Made by a program: the position numbers and the translations under genes. From Microbulbifer variabilis ATCC 700307 (GTDB taxonomy: Bacteria; Pseudomonadota; Gammaproteobacteria; Pseudomonadales; Cellvibrionaceae), in assembly GCF_000380565.1 (NCBI RefSeq), contig NZ_AQYJ01000027.1:124001-188000 (forward strand): a stretch of DNA of 64,000 nucleotides, written 5' to 3'. Shown piece by piece: positions 53,064 through 61,014 of this stretch. Within the stretch, counting starts at the first letter, position 1, and every line of letters starts with the position of its first letter. Under the pieces are notes generated by a model that did no database searches, was not told where the DNA came from, and saw only the letters and a program-made list of their open reading frames with translations.

Positions 53064-53888
53064 TCAGTGGGCCTCCCCCGATAAGTCCAGGCCGGATATT
53101 TGCGCGGCCTGCACCATTTTTTGCAGGTAGTCGCTGGTCATTTGGCGGCGGCGTTTTTCGGTCAGGTATTCCTCGATTCGCTCCGCAACATATTCATATT
53201 CCAGCGGGCGGCCCGGCTCACATTGCTCTACATAAATCAGGTGTACACCGTAAGGTGTTTCCACGGGTTTCGCTACCAAACCGGTGCCCTGCTCGAACAC
53301 TGCGCGCTCGAAGGAGGCGACGGTATCACCGCGCCCCACTTGGCCGAGGCTGCCGCCGGCTTCGGCGGAGGAACAGGCGGAGTGGGATTGGGCCAACTGG
53401 GCGAAGGCCTGTAGCGGATTGGCATCGGCGCGGATCTGCTTAAGCATGTCCTCGGCGGCGGCGTGCGCTTTGGCGCAAGCTTCGGAATCATCCGGTGCGG
53501 CCGGGATCAGGATATGGCGCACTTCGGCGAGGGGATCGGAGCGGAATTTATGTGGATGGGCTGCGAAATAGGCGCGGCACTCGGCTTCACTGGCCGGGCT
53601 CACTTGTAGCTCGCCTTTTAAAAGGTCTGAAACTGCGTGATCGAAAGCTTCGCTATGCAGGTCTTCATCGGCGGCGCAAAGCCCCTGCCCCGCGGCCTTT
53701 TCCCGTAAAAGCCAACCGATAACCAGGGCCCGCGCTGCGCGGTAAATCGCTTGGCGCGGGGAGTTGGCGGTCTGGTATTGCATCTCCTGGTAAATCAGGT
53801 CTGCGGGGATTTCATTGCCGTTAACGGCCACGGCTTCAGCCAGTTCGAATTCGCGCCCGGCGGCGTCGGAGGCCAGTAATGCACTCAT
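53064..53888 (-). CDS. PpiC/parvulin-type peptidyl-prolyl isomerase of the nar operon
   Basis: 274 aa from the ATG at 53888. No signal peptide, so cytosolic. An N-terminal helical NifM-like region (about 1-125) precedes a parvulin domain with EVRHILIPAAPDDSEACAKAHAAAEDMLKQI, GGSLGQVGRGDTVASFERAVFEQG and VETPYGVHLIYVEQ. The same gene type follows narI in pseudomonads, where it is thought to help the Nar enzyme fold. 55 bp after narI and 1 bp before can. Confidence 0.9.
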   Translation of the reverse strand: MSALLASDAAGREFELAEAVAVNGNEIPADLIYQEMQYQTANSPRQAIYRAARALVIGWLLREKAAGQGLCAADEDLHSEAFDHAVSDLLKGELQVSPASEAECRAYFAAHPHKFRSDPLAEVRHILIPAAPDDSEACAKAHAAAEDMLKQIRADANPLQAFAQLAQSHSACSSAEAGGSLGQVGRGDTVASFERAVFEQGTGLVAKPVETPYGVHLIYVEQCEPGRPLEYEYVAERIEEYLTEKRRRQMTSDYLQKMVQAAQISGLDLSGEAH

Positions 53889-53943
53889 GACTCTACTCCA
53901 CACAAGGCCCGCTCATAGCGGGCCGGGTTAACAATTGCTGGGA

Positions 53944-54633
53944 TTAGCGCGCGGCTTTGGCGCGGACTATTTGGTAATTGCGGCGGAAGTACTGCACCGG
54001 AACACTCCATACGTGTACCAGGCGGCTGAAGGGGAACAGCAGGAACAGGGTCATGCCGAGGAAAATATGCAGCTTGTAGATGATATTCACGTCGGCGATA
54101 GCCGCTGCGGCTGCGGAGCCATCGAGGGTGACAATGGACTGGGCCCAGGCCATCAGTTTGAGCATCTCAGCACCGTCCATATGGCCGGCGGAAACCAGGA
54201 TGCTGATCAGGCCGAGGATTAACTGGGCGTAGAGCATCAACAGTATGGTCAGGTCCATTTTGGAAGTGGTGGCGCGCACTCGCGGATTGGTGAGGCGGCG
54301 CTTAATCAGAATGGTAAGGCCAATAAAGCAGATCACCCCGAAGAAACCACCGATCCCCATTGCCATCATCTGCTTGGTGGAGGCTTCAATGCCGAGGAAG
54401 TGCCACACCGCTTTGGGCGTGAGCAGGCCGACAAAATGGCCCGCGAGAATGGCGATCACCCCGATATGGAACAGGTAACTGCCGATGCGCAATTGTTTGC
54501 GCTCCAATAACTGACTGGAGCCGGTGCGCCAGGTGTATTGGTCGCGGTCGTAGCGGATCAGGCTCCCCACCAGGAAGACCGTGAGGGCGACGAAAGGGTA
54601 AATGGCGAAGAGCAGCGTATTCAGATAGTTCAT
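53944..54633 (-). CDS. narI: Respiratory nitrate reductase gamma subunit NarI
   Basis: 229 aa from the ATG at 54633, with AGGAG 8 nt upstream; the open stretch above it overlaps narJ and is not used. Five membrane segments. The haem b ligands should be the His residues in YLFHIGVIAILAGHFVGLL and in YKLHIFLGMTLFLLFPFSRLVHVWS. It takes electrons from quinol at the periplasmic side and passes them to NarH. Starts 4 bp after narJ. Confidence 0.96.
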   Translation of the reverse strand: MNYLNTLLFAIYPFVALTVFLVGSLIRYDRDQYTWRTGSSQLLERKQLRIGSYLFHIGVIAILAGHFVGLLTPKAVWHFLGIEASTKQMMAMGIGGFFGVICFIGLTILIKRRLTNPRVRATTSKMDLTILLMLYAQLILGLISILVSAGHMDGAEMLKLMAWAQSIVTLDGSAAAAAIADVNIIYKLHIFLGMTLFLLFPFSRLVHVWSVPVQYFRRNYQIVRAKAAR

Positions 54634-54637
54634 CTTG

Positions 54638-55372
54638 TTACTCCTGTGGTGCGGGCTGGGCAGAATTCTGCGCTGCATCTTTGGCACTGGGGGCCCAGGT
54701 TAGGGGCTGGCCGTCGCGCAGCTGCGCTGCGCTGGGCCGCGTTATGGACTGGTCGCAATTGTTGGCACCGGTAAAACTGACCACCTCTTCCTCCCAGATT
54801 TTGTCCAGGGCTTCCGGGGTGTCGTCGCGTTCCTCGTTGGCCACCTCTTCCTTAAGTGCAGTCAGATCGACAAAAACGCCTGCCATCAGCAGCAGTGAGT
54901 CCATCAACAAGTGATAGGGGCTTTCGCGCTTGGACAGGCGCGCGCTCAACAAGGCGATGACATGAGTGATGTCATGCACCCAGCCGTAGGCCTCTTCACC
55001 CTGGGTTGCGCAGAACTCCAGATAGGTGGGCAGATAGTCCGGTAACTCGCGTTCATTCAGTTCAAGACCGGCACTGCGATAGCGCGCGGTCAGGTCTACC
55101 ATGGCTTGGCCGCGATCGCGGGATTCGCCGTGTACATGCTCGAAGATATGCAGGGATACGGCGCGGCCGCGCTCGAACAGGCCGTCGTATTCACTCTGCC
55201 AGTCAAGCGCATCCATACACTCGTAGTGGGAGATAAATGCCAACAGCATGTCGCGCAGGGGGGCATCCAGATCCTCGGATTCCGCCACCCAGTTGGTTAA
55301 TTCATCCAAGTGCGCCACCAGCTCATCGGACGGGTAATCCAGCAGGCGGGCGATCAGGTTTAATACTTTCAT
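54638..55372 (-). CDS. narJ: Nitrate reductase molybdenum cofactor assembly chaperone NarJ
   Basis: 244 aa. All-helical TorD-like chaperone with NLIARLLDYPSDELVAHLDEL at the start, then SLHIFEHVHGESRDRGQAMVDL and ELPDYLPTYLEFCA, the NarJ core. It binds the NarG N-terminus and holds it for insertion of bis-MGD. The C-terminal tail beyond about residue 210 is low-complexity (Ala, Gln, Pro). It is between narH and narI as usual. Confidence 0.96.
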   Translation of the reverse strand: MKVLNLIARLLDYPSDELVAHLDELTNWVAESEDLDAPLRDMLLAFISHYECMDALDWQSEYDGLFERGRAVSLHIFEHVHGESRDRGQAMVDLTARYRSAGLELNERELPDYLPTYLEFCATQGEEAYGWVHDITHVIALLSARLSKRESPYHLLMDSLLLMAGVFVDLTALKEEVANEERDDTPEALDKIWEEEVVSFTGANNCDQSITRPSAAQLRDGQPLTWAPSAKDAAQNSAQPAPQE

Positions 55373-55391
55373 CGGTTTTCTCCGCTCGACC

Positions 55392-56939
55392 TTAGTCGAC
55401 CACTTTGGCGGGTATTACTTCGCGCACTGCGTGCTGCTTACCACCGAAGATATTGGTGCTGTCGTTGCCGGTGCTGCAGCCGTTGCCGAAGCTGAAACCA
55501 CAGGAGGATTTCATGTCGTAGGCGTTTTCCGCGTAGGCCTTATGACTTGAGGGCACTACGAAGCGGTCTTCGTAGTTGGCCAGGGCCATATAGCGATACA
55601 TTTCTTCTACCTGCTGTACGGTCAGGCCCGCCTCTTCCAGTAGTTCGCGTTCCTGCACGCCGTCCACATGGATGCCGCGCATATAGGCGCGCATCACAAT
55701 CATGCGCTCCAGGGCGCGGGCCACTGGCTTCTCGTCGCCGGCGGTGAGCAGGTTGGCGAGGTATTGCAGCGGGATGCGCAGGGTGGAGAGATCCGGGATC
55801 TCGGCGCTGCGGCCCACGGTGACGGTTTCCACTTGGCCGGCCTGCACTGCGTTCTGGATCGGAGACAGCGGCGGCACGTACCAAACCATGGGCAGGGTGC
55901 GGTACTCCGGGTGCAGCGGCAGGGCGATCTGCCAGTCGATGGCCATCTTGTACACCGGGGATTGTTGCGCAGCTTCGAGCCAGGCTTCGGGGATACCCTC
56001 GGCGCGGGCAGCTTCCTGGACCTTGGGATCGCTGGGGTCGAGGAAGATATCGCACTGGGCCTGGTAGAGGGCTTTTTCGTCTTCTACCGCAGCAGCTTCC
56101 TCGATGCGGTCGGCGTCATAGAGCAGCACCCCCAGGTAACGGATACGGCCCACGCAGGTCTCGGAACAGATAGTTGGTTGGCCCGCCTCAATACGCGGGT
56201 AGCAGAAGATACACTTCTCGGATTTACCGGTTTTCCAGTTGTAGTAGATCTTCTTGTAGGGGCAGGCGGATACGCACATGCGCCAGCCGCGACATTTGTC
56301 CTGATCGATCAGGACGATGCCGTCCTCTTCGCGCTTGTAGATGGCACCACTTGGGCAGGAGGCCACACAGGCGGGATTGAGGCAGTGCTCACACAGGCGC
56401 GGCAGGTACATCATAAAGGTGTTTTCGAACTCACCGTAGATATCTGCCTGGACCTGCTCGAAGTTCTTGTCCTTCTTGCGCTTGTCGAATTCGGTACCGA
56501 GAATTTCTTCCCAGTTGGGACCCCACTCGATCTTCTCCATACGCTCGCCACTGATCAGCGAGCGCGGGCGGGCCACCGGCTGGTGCTTCTGCTCCGGCGC
56601 CTTGTGCAGGGTCTGGTAGTCGAAGTCGAACGGCTCGTAGTAGTCGTCGATTTCCGGCATATCCGGGTTGCCGAAAATATTCGCCAGCACCCGGTGCTTG
56701 CTGCCGATCTTCGGCTGCAACTTGCCGTTTTTCTTGCGGGTCCAGCCGCCATTCCACTTGTCCTGGTTCTCCCACTCTTTGGGGTAGCCGACGCCGGGTT
56801 TGGTCTCGACGTTGTTGAACCAGGCGTACTCGACCCCCTCGCGGGAGGTCCAGACATTTTTACAGGTCACCGAGCAGGTGTGGCAGCCGATACACTTATC
56901 GAGGTTCAGCACCATGCCGATCTGGGCTCTAACTTTCAT
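55392..56939 (-). CDS. narH: Respiratory nitrate reductase beta subunit NarH
   Basis: 515 aa. Four iron-sulfur clusters are indicated by CIGCHTCSVTCKN near the start, CEHCLNPACVASCPSG, CRGWRMCVSACPYKK (Trp in place of the second Cys, giving the 3Fe-4S cluster) and CIFCYPRIEAGQPTICSETCVGR. It passes electrons from NarI to NarG on the cytosolic face. Its start is 2 bp after the narG stop. A long open frame on the opposite strand is only a shadow of the GC-rich codons. Confidence 0.97.
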   Translation of the reverse strand: MKVRAQIGMVLNLDKCIGCHTCSVTCKNVWTSREGVEYAWFNNVETKPGVGYPKEWENQDKWNGGWTRKKNGKLQPKIGSKHRVLANIFGNPDMPEIDDYYEPFDFDYQTLHKAPEQKHQPVARPRSLISGERMEKIEWGPNWEEILGTEFDKRKKDKNFEQVQADIYGEFENTFMMYLPRLCEHCLNPACVASCPSGAIYKREEDGIVLIDQDKCRGWRMCVSACPYKKIYYNWKTGKSEKCIFCYPRIEAGQPTICSETCVGRIRYLGVLLYDADRIEEAAAVEDEKALYQAQCDIFLDPSDPKVQEAARAEGIPEAWLEAAQQSPVYKMAIDWQIALPLHPEYRTLPMVWYVPPLSPIQNAVQAGQVETVTVGRSAEIPDLSTLRIPLQYLANLLTAGDEKPVARALERMIVMRAYMRGIHVDGVQERELLEEAGLTVQQVEEMYRYMALANYEDRFVVPSSHKAYAENAYDMKSSCGFSFGNGCSTGNDSTNIFGGKQHAVREVIPAKVVD

Positions 56940-56941
56940 TG

Positions 56942-59900
56942 CTACACCTCCTCTCGCGCCGGCTCTTTGACGTCTTCGCCATCCAGCCAGTCGACCTTGT
57001 TCATTTTTCTCACCACCACAAACTCATCCCGGTTACAGCCCACAGTGCCGTAGTAGTTGAAGCCGTAGGACTGCTGGGCGTAGCCACCGATCATATGGGT
57101 GGGTTTCATTACCGCGCGGGTTACGGAGTTGTGGATACCGCCGCGGGTGCCGGTGGTTTCCGCTCCCGGTGTATTCACGATGCGCTCCTGGGCGTGGTAC
57201 ATCATGGCCATGCCGTCGGGCACCCGCTGGGACACCACCGCGCGGGCGGCAATGGCGCCGTTGACGTTGAAGATTTCGATCCAGTCGTTGTCTTCAATAC
57301 CCGCCAGCTTGGCGTCGTTCTCACTCATCCACACGATGGGTCCACCGCGAGACAGGGTGAGCATCAGCAGATTGTCGGAGTAGGTGCTGTGGATACCCCA
57401 CTTCTGGTGCGGGGTAATCCAGTTCAGCAGGATCTCCTTGTTGCCGTTGGGCTTCTGGTTCAGCACCGGCTGTACGGTTTTCAGGTTGATGGGCGGCTTG
57501 TACACACACATGGTCTCACCGAAGTCGCGCATCCACTCGTGATCCTGGTAGAACTGCTGGCGGCCGGTGATGGTGCGCCAGGGAATCAGCTCGTGCACAT
57601 TGGTGTAGCCGGCGTTGTAGCTCACATGCTCATCTTCCAGGCCGGACCAGGTGGGTGAGGAGATGATCTTGCGGGGCTGCGCCACGATATCGGCGAAGCG
57701 GATCTTCTCGTCTTCCTTGGGCTTGGCCAGATGGGTGTGATCGCGACCGGTAATCTTGCCCAGGGCTTCCCAGGCCTTCACCGCTACCTGTCCATTGGTT
57801 TCAGGGGCCAGTGACAGGATCATCTCGGCGGCATCCACGGCGCTGTCGATACGGGCGCGGCCATCGCGGGCGCTTTCATCTTTCCAGGTGCGGTTGAGCT
57901 TCTTGAGGAAGTCCACCTCGTCATCGGTATTCCAGCTGATGCCCTTACCGCCGTTGCCGAGTTTTTCCAGCAATGGGCCGATAGAGGTAAAGCGGTTGTA
58001 GGTGTTGGGATAGTCGCGCTCCACCTCGATCATGCTCGGCGCGGTAACACCGGGAATCAGGTCGCACTCGCCCTTCCACCAGGCCTTCACCCCAAAGGGC
58101 TGGGCGATTTCGGTGGGGGTATCGTGGTGGATTGGCAGGGTTACCAGATCCTTTTCCACCCCCAGGTGGCCATCGGTGAGTTCGGAGAATTTCTTCGCCA
58201 CACCTTTGAAGATGTCCCAGTCGCTGCGCGCTTCCCAGGCCGGGTCCACCGCTTTGGTGAGCGGGTGGATAAAGGGGTGCATGTCGGAGGTATTGAGGTC
58301 GTCCTTCTCATACCAGGTGGCCGTCGGCAGCACGATGTCGGAGTAGAGACAGGTGGTGGACATACGGAAGTCCAGTGTCACCAGCAGATCGACTTTGCCC
58401 TCACTGGGGGTATCGTGCCAGGCCACATCTTCCGGCTTCTTGCCGCCGGCTTCGCCCAGGTCCTTACCCATCAGACCGTGCTTGGTGCCGAGCAAGTGGC
58501 GCAGCATGTACTCGTGGCCTTTACCGGAGGAACCCAGCAGGTTGGAGCGCCAGATAAATAGATTGCGCGGGTGGTTCTGCGGATTATCCGGGTCCTGGTT
58601 GGCGAACTTGAGCGCGCCACGCTTGAGCTGCTGCACGGTGTAATCCTTGGCGGACATACCCGCAGCGGCGGCGTCTTTGGTCAGTTGCAGCGGGTTCATA
58701 CCCAGCTGCGGTGCGGAGGGCAGCCAGCCCATACGCTCGGCGCGGCTGTTGTAATCGATAATGGAGGCCTGCCACTTGCTCTTGTCGGCCAATGGCGAAA
58801 CCACTTCGTCCATCTCCAACTTCTCGTAGCGCCATTGGCTGGCGTGGTTGTAGAAGAAGGAGGTGCCGTTCATATGGCGCGGCGGACGCTGCCAGTCGAG
58901 GCCGAAAGCGAGGGGGGTCCAGCCGGTTTGCGGGCGCAGTTTTTCCTGCCCCACATAGTGGGCCCAGCCACCGCCACTCTGGCCGATACAACCGCACATC
59001 ATCAACATATTGATGAGGCCACGGTAGTTCATATCCATGTGGTACCAGTGGTTGAGGGCGGCACCCACAATCACCATGGAGCGTCCACGGGTCTTGTCGG
59101 CGGTATTGGCGAACTCGCGCGCTACCTGGATAACGTTCTCACGGCGACAGCCAGTGATTTTCTCCTGCCAGGCGGGTGTGTAGGGCTTGTCTTCGTCGTA
59201 ACTGTGGGCACAGTTGGGGTCATCGAGGCCGTGCTCCACGCCGTAGTTGGCCAGGGTCAGGTCGTAGACGCTGGCAACTTTGAGCACCTCGCCGTCTTTG
59301 TTCCGCACGTACTTCACCGGCACCTTGTAGTCGATCACATCGCTGTGGTCGGTGTGCTGGAAGTAGTCGTGCTCGTGGGTCTGGCCACCGAAGTAAGGGA
59401 AGGCCACCTGGGCAATTTCATCGGCGCAGTCTTTCAGGCTGAGTTTCAACTCTACCTCTTCGCCACTAAGGCCGTCGCGCTGTTCGATATTCCATTTTCC
59501 CTGCTCGCCCCAGCGGTAACCTACAGAACCCTGGGGGGACACCAGCTGGCCATCATGGTTGACGGCGATGGTCTTCCACTCGGGGTTGTTGTCCTGGCCG
59601 AGGTCATCCGCCAGGTCGGAGGCGCGCAGGAAGCGGCCCTGTACCAGCTTGCCGTCGCGCTCTTCCAGGGTCACCAGCATCGGCATATCGGTGGTGGTGC
59701 GCACATATTCGGTGAAGTAAGCACTGGGCTTGTCGACGTGGAATTCTTTCAAAATCACGTGGCCGAAGGCCATCGCCAGGGCCGCATCGGTACCCTGGCG
59801 CGGTGCCAGCCAGGTATCACCAAACTTGGAGCACTCGGAGTAGTCGGAAGTGATTACGCAGGTCTTGGCACCCTTGTAACGCACCTCGCTAAGGAAGTGC

Positions 59901-60694
59901 GCATCCGGGGTACGGGTCTGCGGCACATTGGAACCCCAGACGATCAGGTAGTTGGAGTTGTACCAGTCGGCGGACTCGGGCACGTCGGTCTGCTCACCCC
60001 AAATCTGCGGAGAGGCGGGCGGCAGGTCGCAGTACCAGTCGTAGAAACTCAGGCAGTTACCGCCGATCAATGACAAATAGCGGGCACCGGCAGCGTAGGA
60101 GACCATGGACATGGCGGGAATCGGCGAGAAGCCGGTTACCCGGTCGGGTCCATATTTCTTGGTGGTGTATACATTGGCAGCGGCGATCAGCTCATTGGCT
60201 TCATCCCATTTGATCCGCACAAATCCGCCCATACCGCGGCGCTCTTTGTAGGACCTGGCCTTGGCCGGGTCCTCAACAATGCTGGCCCAGGCCTCTACCG
60301 GATCGCTGTGTCTCAACTTGGCTTCGCGCCAGAGTTTTACCAGGCGCTTGCGGATCTTCGGGTACTTGAGGCGGTTGGCCGAGTACATATACCAGGAGTA
60401 GCTGGCACCACGGGGGCAGCCTCGGGGCTCGTGGTTGGGCAGGTCCGGGCGGGTGCGCGGGTAGTCGGTCTGCTGGGTCTCCCAGGTGACCAGGCCGTCT
60501 TTGACGTAGATCTTCCAGCTGCAGGAGCCGGTGCAGTTCACCCCGTGGGTGGAGCGCACAATCTTGTCGAACTGCCAGCGGCGACGATAGCCATCTTCCC
60601 AGCTGCGGTCGTCATCGGTCTTTTCCCCGTGTCCTCCGGAAAAAGGCTCTTTTTGTTTCTTCAGGTATTTCAGTCGGTCCAGGAAATGGCTCAT
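56942..60694 (-). CDS. narG: Respiratory nitrate reductase alpha subunit NarG
   Basis: 1250 aa from the ATG at 60694, with GGGAG 6 nt upstream (MSHFLDRL as in Escherichia coli MSKFLDRF); an ATG at 60712 is not used. The FS0 cluster has the His ligand in RSTHGVNCTGSCSWKIYV, and the Mo ligand Asp is in YDWYCDLPPASPQIWGEQTDVPESADWYNSN. It holds bis-MGD and reduces nitrate to nitrite in the cytosol. First gene of narGHJI-ppi-can. A long open frame opposite 58571-60073 is a shadow. Confidence 0.98.
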   Translation of the reverse strand: MSHFLDRLKYLKKQKEPFSGGHGEKTDDDRSWEDGYRRRWQFDKIVRSTHGVNCTGSCSWKIYVKDGLVTWETQQTDYPRTRPDLPNHEPRGCPRGASYSWYMYSANRLKYPKIRKRLVKLWREAKLRHSDPVEAWASIVEDPAKARSYKERRGMGGFVRIKWDEANELIAAANVYTTKKYGPDRVTGFSPIPAMSMVSYAAGARYLSLIGGNCLSFYDWYCDLPPASPQIWGEQTDVPESADWYNSNYLIVWGSNVPQTRTPDAHFLSEVRYKGAKTCVITSDYSECSKFGDTWLAPRQGTDAALAMAFGHVILKEFHVDKPSAYFTEYVRTTTDMPMLVTLEERDGKLVQGRFLRASDLADDLGQDNNPEWKTIAVNHDGQLVSPQGSVGYRWGEQGKWNIEQRDGLSGEEVELKLSLKDCADEIAQVAFPYFGGQTHEHDYFQHTDHSDVIDYKVPVKYVRNKDGEVLKVASVYDLTLANYGVEHGLDDPNCAHSYDEDKPYTPAWQEKITGCRRENVIQVAREFANTADKTRGRSMVIVGAALNHWYHMDMNYRGLINMLMMCGCIGQSGGGWAHYVGQEKLRPQTGWTPLAFGLDWQRPPRHMNGTSFFYNHASQWRYEKLEMDEVVSPLADKSKWQASIIDYNSRAERMGWLPSAPQLGMNPLQLTKDAAAAGMSAKDYTVQQLKRGALKFANQDPDNPQNHPRNLFIWRSNLLGSSGKGHEYMLRHLLGTKHGLMGKDLGEAGGKKPEDVAWHDTPSEGKVDLLVTLDFRMSTTCLYSDIVLPTATWYEKDDLNTSDMHPFIHPLTKAVDPAWEARSDWDIFKGVAKKFSELTDGHLGVEKDLVTLPIHHDTPTEIAQPFGVKAWWKGECDLIPGVTAPSMIEVERDYPNTYNRFTSIGPLLEKLGNGGKGISWNTDDEVDFLKKLNRTWKDESARDGRARIDSAVDAAEMILSLAPETNGQVAVKAWEALGKITGRDHTHLAKPKEDEKIRFADIVAQPRKIISSPTWSGLEDEHVSYNAGYTNVHELIPWRTITGRQQFYQDHEWMRDFGETMCVYKPPINLKTVQPVLNQKPNGNKEILLNWITPHQKWGIHSTYSDNLLMLTLSRGGPIVWMSENDAKLAGIEDNDWIEIFNVNGAIAARAVVSQRVPDGMAMMYHAQERIVNTPGAETTGTRGGIHNSVTRAVMKPTHMIGGYAQQSYGFNYYGTVGCNRDEFVVVRKMNKVDWLDGEDVKEPAREEV

Positions 60695-60783
60695 GCGGTA
60701 CTCCCAGGGCATCGAAATGCGGTTAAAGCATCGGTTTAGCGGGGAATATAAAAGCGCTGTGCGGAAGGATCACCTGACCAAAA

Positions 60784-60820
60784 AGGGGTAGAAAAGCGAC
60801 GAACTACCCCAGAGTGGGTA
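60784..60820. promoter_or_regulatory. Cluster of NarL-type heptamers upstream of narG
   Basis: AGGGGTA at 60784-60790 is an exact heptamer on the minus strand; TACCCCA at 60805 and GTGGGTA at 60814-60820 each have one mismatch. They lie 90-125 bp before narG in the narG/narX divergent gap (60695-61014, no gene). No FNR palindrome TTGAT-N4-ATCAA is visible in this gap. Confidence 0.55.
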
Positions 60821-61014
60821 GGGAAATGGCGCCAACTCATGGCTAAGGTATTGCGCGAACCGCAGAGTGGCTGGGCCTCCGCTTAAAAAGCAGGCATCAG
60901 GTTAAATTTTGTGCAAAACTGGCGTTCTTTGGTGGTACTCACAAATTTGAGCACCCGTGGGCGGCACAATAGGGAGGAGTTCCCACAACCGCCCAGGGGC
61001 GAAGTGAATCAGAT

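Noticed and set aside
55668..57053. Open frame of 461 codons opposite narH
   Set aside because: Antisense to a fully conserved narH/narG junction, with His/Val/Gly-rich shadow composition caused by GC-rich codons.
58571..60073. Open frame of 500 codons opposite narG
   Set aside because: Antisense shadow of narG; no motif, and narG is intact on the other strand.
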